The position numbers were made by a program, and so were the translations under genes. Below the pieces are notes generated by a model. The model was not told the DNA's origin. It searched no databases and worked only from the letters and a program-made list of their open reading frames with translations. This document shows, piece after piece, positions 1-4,970 of a DNA stretch of 5,791 nucleotides. Position 1 is the first letter of the stretch. Each line of letters opens with the position of its first letter. This stretch comes from Alterirhizorhabdus sp964247265 (GTDB lineage: Bacteria; Pseudomonadota; Alphaproteobacteria; Sphingomonadales; Sphingomonadaceae). The stretch is taken from contig CAXTTS010000199.1 of NCBI GenBank assembly GCA_964247265.1, positions 1 to 5,791 of the forward strand. The letters run 5' to 3'.

Positions 1-1
1 C

Positions 2-673
2 GACGATTCGATCCGCGATTTCGCCCGCGCCAGCATGAACTATGCGCTCGATCGCGGCTGGCCGCTCTACCTCTCGACCAAGAACACGATCCTGAAGGCC
101 TATGACGGCCGCTTCAAGGATCTGTTCGCCGAGGTGTTCGACGCCGAGTTCAAGGACAAGTTCGCCACCGCCGGCATCGTCTATGAGCATCGCCTGATCG
201 ACGACATGGTCGCCTCCGCGCTGAAGTGGAGCGGCAAGTTCGTCTGGGCCTGCAAGAATTACGATGGCGACGTGCAGTCGGACACGGTGGCGCAGGGCTT
301 CGGCTCGCTCGGCCTGATGACGTCGGTTCTGATGTCGCCCGACGGCAAGACGATCGAGGCCGAGGCGGCGCACGGCACCGTGACGCGCCACTACCGCATG
401 CACCAGCAGGGCAAGTCCACCTCGACCAACCCGATCGCCTCGATCTTCGCGTGGACGCAGGGGCTGATGTTCCGCGGCAAGTTCGACAACACGCCCGACG
501 TGGTGAAGTTCGCCGAGACGCTGGAGCAGGTCTGCATCGAAACGGTCGAACAGGGCGGCATGACCAAGGATCTGGCGATCCTGATCGGCCCGGAGCAGCC
601 GTGGATGACGACCGAGCAGTTCTTCGAGGAAATCCGCCTGAACCTGGAAAAGAAGATGGCCAATTGGGGCTGA
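2..673 (+). CDS. icd: NADP-dependent isocitrate dehydrogenase, C-terminal part (5' end outside window)
   Basis: This enzyme oxidatively decarboxylates isocitrate to 2-oxoglutarate with NADP+ in the TCA cycle, in the cytoplasm, as a homodimer. The frame is open from position 2 and gives 223 residues before TGA at 671-673. The full protein in this family is about 400-410 residues, so roughly the first 180 are missing. The type is the eukaryote-like (human IDH1-like) form rather than the E. coli form. Visible landmarks are LSTKNT with the catalytic Lys, YEHRLIDDMVA with a metal-binding Asp, NYDGDVQSD at 257-283 (dehydrogenase signature with further metal-binding Asp), and the NADP-binding segments HGTVTRHYR and TSTNPIAS. 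The end is a normal C-terminus and no frameshift is seen. The 35-37 ATG is internal, since the preceding codons DDSIRDFARAS also match the family. The gene continues upstream of the window. Confidence 0.97.
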   Translation, partial: DDSIRDFARASMNYALDRGWPLYLSTKNTILKAYDGRFKDLFAEVFDAEFKDKFATAGIVYEHRLIDDMVASALKWSGKFVWACKNYDGDVQSDTVAQGFGSLGLMTSVLMSPDGKTIEAEAAHGTVTRHYRMHQQGKSTSTNPIASIFAWTQGLMFRGKFDNTPDVVKFAETLEQVCIETVEQGGMTKDLAILIGPEQPWMTTEQFFEEIRLNLEKKMANWG

Positions 674-686
674 GCTGATTGCCCCA
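665..686 (+). other. Small stem-loop over the icd stop codon
   Basis: TGGGGC (665-670) and GCCCCA (681-686) are perfect 6-bp inverted arms with a 10-nt loop that contains the icd stop codon at 671-673. No T-run follows, so it is not a classical intrinsic terminator. A second GCCCC at 707-711 could pair with the same 5' arm, which would compete with the larger hairpin at 698-743. It may protect the icd 3' end or take part in alternative folding. In GC-rich DNA a 6-bp arm can also arise by chance. Confidence 0.3.
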
Positions 687-689
687 CAG

Positions 690-714
690 GGAACACAGGC
701 TTCCCCGCCCCGTT
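690..714 (+). promoter_or_regulatory. EcfG-type general stress promoter candidate
   Basis: GGAAC at 690-694 is followed, after a 16-nt spacer, by CGTT at 711-714. This matches the known alphaproteobacterial EcfG (SigT in Caulobacter) consensus GGAAC-N16/17-CGTT exactly. It sits in the gap just before the GNAT-nitrilase gene and on its strand. Transcription would be expected to start around 719-723, leaving a leader of only about 22-26 nt before the ATG at 745. I infer that the gene, and perhaps those downstream, belongs to the general stress regulon. The match is by eye, and the sigma factor itself is not in the window. Confidence 0.55.
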
Positions 715-743
715 CGTTACGCCAGCGAACCAGCGGGGAAGCC
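698..743 (+). promoter_or_regulatory. Long nested hairpin with the ribosome-binding site in its 3' arm
   Basis: GGCTTCCCCGC (698-708) and GCGGGGAAGCC (733-743) are perfect 11-nt inverted arms. Inside them GTTCG (712-716) pairs with CGAAC (726-730), giving an outer 11-bp stem, a small internal loop, a 5-bp inner stem and a 9-nt apical loop. The 3' arm contains GGGGAA (735-740), the likely ribosome-binding site for the ATG at 745, and ends one base before that codon. Folding would therefore block initiation. No T-run follows, so a terminator for icd is less likely, although a Rho-aided one cannot be excluded. As double-stranded DNA it could also be an operator, since its 5' arm overlaps the spacer of the promoter candidate. 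Confidence 0.6.
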
Positions 744-744
744 G

Positions 745-2352
745 ATGTCGAAAACTGCCAAGGCGCGTCTCGAAGTCCGGCCGGCGGTGCCGGGGGATGC
801 GATCCGCATCGTCAATCTCGTCGATCGCGTCTATCCGGACATGACGCATTACAGCCGCGGCATGATCCGCGGCCAGATCAACAATTATCCCGAGGGGCAG
901 TTCGTCGCCGTCTATGACGGGCGGATCGTCGGCTATTGCGCCTCCTCCCGGATCGACGAGGCGATCGCGCTGGCGCCGCACGATTGGGAGCAGATCACCG
1001 GCAACGGCTTCGGATCGCGTCACGACCCGACGGGCGACTGGCTCTACGGCTTCGAGATGTGCATCGATCCGGCCTTGCAGGGGCTGCGGATCGGCAAGCG
1101 GCTGTACGAGGCACGCCGCGCGCTGGCCGAGCGGCTGGAGCTGAAGGGCATCGTGTTCGGCGGGCGGATGCCGAACTTCGCCAAATCGCGCCGCAAGGCG
1201 AAAACGCCCGAGGCGTATCTGGACCTCATCAAGGAGGGCAAACTCAAGGATCCGGTGGTCGGCTTCCAGATCGCCAACGGTTTCGAGCCGATCGGCATCC
1301 TTCCGCGCTATCTGCCGGAGGACAAGGCGTCCGCCGGGTTCGCCGCGCACATGATCTGGCGCAATCCCTATGTCGATCCGAACGAGGAACCCAAGTTCCG
1401 CGTGCCGCGCGGGATAGAGAGCGTGCGGCTGGCCACCGTTCAGTTGCAGGCGCGCGCGGTGAAAGACTTTGCCGAATTCGTCGCCAACGTGGAATATTTC
1501 GTCGATGTCGCGGCCGACTATCGCGCCGATTTCGTCGTGTTTCCGGAATTGTTCACCTTGTCGCTGCTGTCGTTCGAGACTGAGCACCTGACACCGATGG
1601 AGGCGATCGACCGCCTGACCGAACACCGCCAGCCGCTGGTGGAGGAACTCAGCCGCATGGCGCTGCGCTACAACATCAACATCATCGGCGGCTCCCACCC
1701 CACCCGCACCGACGATGAGGAGATCCAGAACGTCGCTTATGTGTGCCTGCGCGACGGGTCGGTCCATGCGCAGGAGAAGATCCACCCGACGCCCAACGAA
1801 CGCTATTGGTGGAAGATCAAGGGCGGAGATGCGGTGGAGGCGATCCAGACCGATTGCGGCCCGATCGGCGTGCTGATCTGCTACGATTCGGAGTTCCCCG
1901 AACTGGCCCGCCGGCTGGTGGACGAGGGCGCGCGCATCCTGTTCGTGCCGTTCTGCACCGACAGCCGGCAGGGCTATATGCGGGTGCGCTATTGCTGCCA
2001 GGCGCGGGCGATCGAGAATCAGTGCTTCGTCGTGATGTCCGGCAATGTCGGCAACCTGCCGAAGGTGGAGAATATGGACATCCAATACGCCCAGAGCTGC
2101 ATCCTGACGCCGTGCGACTTTCCCTTCGCGCGCGACGGTATCGCCGCCGAGGCCAGCGAGAATATCGAGACGCTGACGATCAGCGACGTCAACCTCGCCG
2201 ACCTGACCTGGGCGCGCGCCGAGGGCACGGTGCGCAACCTTTCCGATCGCCGCTTCGACCTCTACCAGATCGACTGGAACCACGGCCCGCGCGGCGAGGC
2301 CACCGCCCCCGTCGCGCAACCGATGGGCACGCGCGCGCCCGGCGGCGGCTGA
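745..2352 (+). CDS. GNAT acetyltransferase-like / carbon-nitrogen hydrolase (nitrilase superfamily) fusion protein
   Basis: This is a soluble cytoplasmic 535-residue protein with two domains. Residues about 8-205 resemble GNAT N-acetyltransferases; the segment LQGLRIGKRLYE (111-122) fits the acetyl-CoA pyrophosphate-binding loop. Residues about 227-510 are a nitrilase-superfamily amidase with the full triad: Glu268 in FPEL, Lys345 in QEKIHP and Cys379 in ICYDSEFPE. That fold cleaves amide or nitrile C-N bonds through a cysteine thioester. The same domain order is known in Bacillus YhcX-type proteins, whose substrate is not firmly settled. A Gly/Pro-rich tail of about 22 residues follows. I chose ATG 745 because GGGGAA lies 4 nt upstream and the domain begins soon after (LEVRPAVPGD). 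A TTG at 679 would add 22 unlikely residues. The actual substrate, and whether the GNAT domain is catalytic, cannot be told from sequence. The likely controls are the EcfG-like promoter and hairpin just upstream. Confidence 0.93.
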   Translation: MSKTAKARLEVRPAVPGDAIRIVNLVDRVYPDMTHYSRGMIRGQINNYPEGQFVAVYDGRIVGYCASSRIDEAIALAPHDWEQITGNGFGSRHDPTGDWLYGFEMCIDPALQGLRIGKRLYEARRALAERLELKGIVFGGRMPNFAKSRRKAKTPEAYLDLIKEGKLKDPVVGFQIANGFEPIGILPRYLPEDKASAGFAAHMIWRNPYVDPNEEPKFRVPRGIESVRLATVQLQARAVKDFAEFVANVEYFVDVAADYRADFVVFPELFTLSLLSFETEHLTPMEAIDRLTEHRQPLVEELSRMALRYNINIIGGSHPTRTDDEEIQNVAYVCLRDGSVHAQEKIHPTPNERYWWKIKGGDAVEAIQTDCGPIGVLICYDSEFPELARRLVDEGARILFVPFCTDSRQGYMRVRYCCQARAIENQCFVVMSGNVGNLPKVENMDIQYAQSCILTPCDFPFARDGIAAEASENIETLTISDVNLADLTWARAEGTVRNLSDRRFDLYQIDWNHGPRGEATAPVAQPMGTRAPGGG

Positions 2353-2392
2353 TCCGGACGCGAGCGGCCATTTAATCGCCCCCTTGCACTGG

Positions 2393-2418
2393 CCTTGGCG
2401 GACTGCCTTCCGCAAAGG
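2393..2418 (+). promoter_or_regulatory. Imperfect hairpin covering the antiporter ribosome-binding site
   Basis: CCTTGGCGGA (2393-2402) pairs with TCCGCAAAGG (2409-2418) at nine of ten positions, with one G/A mismatch and a 6-nt loop (2403-2408). The 3' arm includes AAAGG (2414-2418), the likely ribosome-binding site 8 nt before ATG 2427. It occupies the 74-nt gap after the GNAT-nitrilase gene. It could lower or gate translation of the antiporter, but in high-GC DNA a structure this small may be fortuitous. Confidence 0.4.
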
Positions 2419-2426
2419 TGGCGGCA

Positions 2427-4196
2427 ATGGCACTTCCCCTTCAATCCGACGCGTTCAGCGATTCGCTCGTCATCCTCGGCGCGGCGGGGCTGGTGATCCC
2501 CGCCTTCGCCCGCTTCCGGGTGAACCCGGTGATCGGCTTCATCCTCGTCGGCATAGCGGTCGGCCCGTTCGGGCTTGGCTCGCTGGTCGACCGGGCGCCG
2601 TGGCTCTACCATGTCACCATCACCGACACCCATGCCATCGAGCCGTTCGCCGAGTTCGGTATCGTGCTGCTGCTCTTCTCGATCGGGCTGGAGCTTTCGT
2701 TCAAGCGATTATGGGCGATGCGGCGCGCGGTGTTCGGGCTGGGCGCGGCCGAACTGATCGGATCGGCGCTGCTGATCGGCACGGCGCTGCACCTGATCGG
2801 CCAGGGCTGGGCCGGCGCGATCGGCATGGGCTTCGCGCTGGCGCTCTCCTCCACCGCTCTAGTGCTGCCGATGGCGGGCACGGCCAGCCCGGTGGGCCGC
2901 ACCGCCTTCTCGATGCTGCTGTTCGAGGATCTGGCGCTGGTGCCGATCATCTTCGCGCTGGGCGCGCTCGCGCCGAATGCGGCGGATGGCGGGTGGGACA
3001 ATCTGCTGCGTACCCTCTGGCAGTCCGGGCTGACCATCGCGGTGATGCTGGTGCTGGGCCGGCTGCTGCTGCCGCGCCTGTTCGCCCAGGCCGCGCGGAC
3101 CAAGAGCCCGGAGCTGTTCCTGGCGGCCAGCCTGCTCGTGGTGATCCTTTCCAGCATCGCCACCACGGCGGTGGGGCTTTCGCCGATCGTCGGCGCGCTG
3201 CTGGCCGGGCTGTTGATCGCCGAGACCGATTATCACGCCGAGGTCGAGGTGATGACCGCGCCGTTCAAGGGTCTCGCGCTGGGCGTGTTCCTCATCACCG
3301 TGGGGATGAGCCTGGACCTGCGGGTGATCGCGCAGAACTGGCAGGCGCTGCTAACCGCCGTGATCGGCGTGGTGGCGGCCAAGGCGATCGTCACGGCGGC
3401 GCTGCTGCGGATGAGCGGCGCGAGCGCGGGCGTTTCGGCGGAAACCGGGCTGCTGATGGCTTCCCCTTCCGAAACCACGCTGATCGTGCTGGCGACGGCG
3501 GCGCAGGCGCAGCTGATCCTGCCGAGCACCGCCGCCTTCTGGCAGATCGTGACGGCGATCGGGCTGACCATCACCCCGCTGCTCGCGCGGATCGGCCGCG
3601 ACATGGCGCAGCGCGTGGAACTGACCAGCGGCGAGGAGGAGGACGAGGTGGAACTCGTCGGCGAGCGCACCGTGATCGTCGGCTTCGGGCGGGTCGGCCG
3701 GCTCGTCGCGCAGGTGCTGGACGCGCACAAGCGCCCCTATATCGCGGTGGACGCGGACATCGACACGATCGGCCGCGCCCGCAAGCGCGGCTACAAGGTG
3801 ATGTTCGGCGACATCACCCGGCCCGGCATGATCGATCGGCTGGGGCTGAACGAGGCGAGCGCGCTGGTGCTGACGATGGACGACCGCGTCCAGCTGGTCC
3901 GCACCACCGCGCAGGTGCGCGCGCTCTATCCCGACCTGACGATCGTCGCGCGCGCGCGCGATCCGAACCATGCCGCCGAACTGTATCGCGCCGGCGCGAG
4001 CGACGCGGTGCCCGAGACGCTGGAATCCTCGCTCCAGCTATCGGAGGCGGTGCTGGTCGATCTGGGCGTGCCGATGGGGCCGGTGATCGCCTCGATCCAC
4101 GAGAAGCGGGCCGAGCTGCGCGCCAAGATCATGGAAATGGCGAAGATCGACCATGAGCCGCCGATTCGCCGACGGACGTTGCGCGACCGGGTGTAA
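2427..4196 (+). CDS. Kef-like monovalent cation:proton antiporter (CPA2 family) with TrkA-N/RCK domain
   Basis: This is a 589-residue inner-membrane protein expected to exchange K+ (or Na+) for H+, serving pH homeostasis and protection against electrophiles or osmotic stress. Residues about 10-400 form roughly 12-13 hydrophobic helices with family motifs: FAEFGIVLLLFSIGLEL, ALSSTALVLP, LLFEDLALVP with the conserved ion-site Asp168, and GVFLITVGMSLDL. The C-terminal cytoplasmic part is a TrkA-N (RCK) domain that begins near 414 with the nucleotide-binding GFGRVG at 419-424, followed by an acidic strand end (VDAD) and a GDITRPG segment. The length is close to E. coli KefB and KefC (about 600-620). 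ATG 2427 is chosen because AAAGG lies 8 nt upstream; a GTG at 2418 would overlap that site. No KefF/KefG-type ancillary oxidoreductase gene is adjacent. Residue 167 before Asp168 is Glu, whereas classical Kef proteins have Gln. Ion choice and glutathione control are not shown by the sequence. Confidence 0.93.
   Translation: MALPLQSDAFSDSLVILGAAGLVIPAFARFRVNPVIGFILVGIAVGPFGLGSLVDRAPWLYHVTITDTHAIEPFAEFGIVLLLFSIGLELSFKRLWAMRRAVFGLGAAELIGSALLIGTALHLIGQGWAGAIGMGFALALSSTALVLPMAGTASPVGRTAFSMLLFEDLALVPIIFALGALAPNAADGGWDNLLRTLWQSGLTIAVMLVLGRLLLPRLFAQAARTKSPELFLAASLLVVILSSIATTAVGLSPIVGALLAGLLIAETDYHAEVEVMTAPFKGLALGVFLITVGMSLDLRVIAQNWQALLTAVIGVVAAKAIVTAALLRMSGASAGVSAETGLLMASPSETTLIVLATAAQAQLILPSTAAFWQIVTAIGLTITPLLARIGRDMAQRVELTSGEEEDEVELVGERTVIVGFGRVGRLVAQVLDAHKRPYIAVDADIDTIGRARKRGYKVMFGDITRPGMIDRLGLNEASALVLTMDDRVQLVRTTAQVRALYPDLTIVARARDPNHAAELYRAGASDAVPETLESSLQLSEAVLVDLGVPMGPVIASIHEKRAELRAKIMEMAKIDHEPPIRRRTLRDRV
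3947..3960. repeat. (CG)7 dinucleotide run inside the antiporter gene
   Basis: Seven uninterrupted CG units encode the Ala-Arg-Ala-Arg stretch of the RCK domain. Alternating CG is prone to replication slippage and can adopt Z-DNA; gain or loss of one unit would shift the frame and remove the last 80 or so residues. The frame is intact here. Confidence 0.85.
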
Positions 4197-4451
4197 GCGG
4201 CTGCCGGCGGCGGCTCAAGATGAACGAATCGTCGGACATCTCCAACGAAAGCCATGAAAGCCACGCTATGAGGGGGTGTAAATCGCCTCCCTCGGCCACT
4301 TTGGCTATATGACGGTGGAAAGAGCACGCGGAACGGCCGCCGCGCCACGATGCGCCGATCCAGCCGCGTAGGACAGAGCGGATCATGCCGAACGCTGCCG
4401 GATCGTTCGCCGCGTTCGCCCGTTCGTCGCGGCAACAGGACAGGATATACC
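4197..4451. other. 255-nt gap between antiporter and DUF4126 genes: short repeats and hairpins, no gene seen
   Basis: No convincing coding sequence is seen on either strand. The gap holds a direct repeat GAAAGCCA at 4247-4254 and 4256-4263. A hairpin GAGGGGG (4270-4276) pairs with CCTCCCTC (4286-4293) with one bulged T around a 9-nt loop. A perfect GCCGCG/CGCGGC pair lies at 4409-4414 and 4428-4433. Three near-tandem CGTTCG units lie at 4404, 4413 and 4421. A TATATG at 4306-4311 is the nearest thing to a -10 box but has no good -35 partner at 17 nt. The length of the gap suggests that the DUF4126 gene has its own promoter and leader. Confidence 0.5.
4404..4429 (+). repeat. Three near-tandem CGTTCG units in the DUF4126 leader
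   Basis: CGTTCGCCG (4404-4412), CGTTCGCC (4413-4420) and CGTTCGTCG (4421-4429) follow one another with an 8-9 nt period. CGAACG at 4389-4394 is the exact reverse complement of their core, so it could pair with any of the three in RNA. The array ends about 12 nt before the AGGA ribosome-binding site at 4442-4445. Confidence 0.5.
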
Positions 4452-4910
4452 ATGTTGCGCTCGATCTTGATGGGCCTCGTCGCCGGCCAGCGGGCGATGA
4501 CGCCGCTTTCCGCTCTGGCCGGCGCGGCGCGGCGCGACACATTGCCGCACGACAATGCCGGCGCGCGCCTGATGACCAAGCCGCTGTTCGCGGCCGGCGG
4601 CGTGACGATGGCCGCAGCGGAGATGGCGGGCGACAAGATGGTGACGGCGCCCGACCGCACCGTGTTCCTCGGCCTGCTGGCGCGGGCGATCACCAGCGGC
4701 TTTGCCGGCGCGACGCTCGCGCCGCCGAAGCGACAGGTGGCGGGCGCGGCGCTGGGCATCGGCGCGGCGATCGCTTCATCCTATGTCGGGCGGGCGGCAC
4801 GGAAACATGCGATGCGGCGCTGGGGCCAGACGGCGACGGGCTTCGTTGAGGATGCCATCGTGCTGTCCGCCGCCAACCTCATCGCCAATGCCAAGCCGGC
4901 GCGGCGCTGA
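4452..4910 (+). CDS. DUF4126 family small membrane protein
   Basis: This 152-residue protein of unknown function is probably in the inner membrane. The N-terminal LMGLVAGQRAMTPLSAL is typical of DUF4126, which begins with a Gly-rich helix and an (R)-(S/A)-(M/F)-T-P-L motif. Further hydrophobic or Gly/Ala-rich stretches lie around residues 49-60, 75-95 and 97-112, and a last one near 133-147 contains the conserved-looking GFVEDAIV. I chose ATG 4452 because AGGA (4442-4445) lies 6 nt upstream and the family motif starts directly; the frame stays open upstream to 4350, but that part is Arg/Ser-rich and unlike the family. The stop is at 4908-4910. The M20 peptidase gene follows after 60 nt and could be co-transcribed. 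No biochemical role is known to me for this family. Confidence 0.8.
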   Translation: MLRSILMGLVAGQRAMTPLSALAGAARRDTLPHDNAGARLMTKPLFAAGGVTMAAAEMAGDKMVTAPDRTVFLGLLARAITSGFAGATLAPPKRQVAGAALGIGAAIASSYVGRAARKHAMRRWGQTATGFVEDAIVLSAANLIANAKPARR

Positions 4911-4936
4911 GGCGCGGCATCGCGATCCTCGCCGGT

Positions 4937-4970
4937 TGCGCCCGGTGATGAAGCTGGCGCATGATCGGGC
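4937..4970 (+). other. Overlapping inverted repeats just before the M20 peptidase start
   Basis: TGCGCC (4937-4942) matches GGCGCA (4956-4961), and GCCCG (4940-4944) matches CGGGC (4966-4970), which ends directly at ATG 4971. The two stems share bases and exclude each other. The gap has no strong ribosome-binding site, so structure or coupling to the upstream gene might matter, but stems of 5-6 bp are common in such GC-rich DNA. Confidence 0.25.

Noticed and set aside
679..744. TTG 679 as the start of the GNAT-nitrilase gene
   Set aside because: It would add 22 residues unlike the family, while ATG 745 has a well-spaced GGGGAA. If TTG were used the hairpin would be inside the coding sequence, so the switch idea depends on this choice.
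2371..2376. TTTAAT as a -10 box before the antiporter gene
   Set aside because: No -35-like element occurs at 16-18 nt upstream; that position falls in the end of the preceding gene with no TTGACA resemblance.
391..2433. 680-codon open frame on the - strand opposite icd and the GNAT-nitrilase gene
   Set aside because: It is rich in Arg, Ala, Asp and His with no recognisable domain, and it lies opposite genes with clear family motifs. Long antisense frames are expected in GC-rich codon-biased DNA.
2384..4156. 590-codon + strand frame overlapping the antiporter gene
   Set aside because: The product is Arg/Gly/Ala/Asp-rich low-complexity sequence without membrane segments or motifs, and the overlapping antiporter frame has complete family features.
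4197..4216. GC-rich partial palindrome right after the antiporter stop as a terminator
   Set aside because: The arms contain mismatches, almost no loop remains between the best pairs, and no T-run follows.
4254..4271. Five-codon ATG...TGA mini-frame (MKATL) as a leader peptide
   Set aside because: There is no clear ribosome-binding site, no regulatory codon run, and it is more than 180 nt from the next gene; a chance frame is more likely.
4330..4355. GGAAC at 4330-4334 as a second EcfG promoter
   Set aside because: No CGTT occurs 16 or 17 nt downstream; the bases there read TGCG or GCGC.
3926..4759. 277-codon - strand frame spanning the gap 4197-4451
   Set aside because: It crosses two well-supported + strand genes, has no domain resemblance, and no ribosome-binding site or promoter on that strand was evident.
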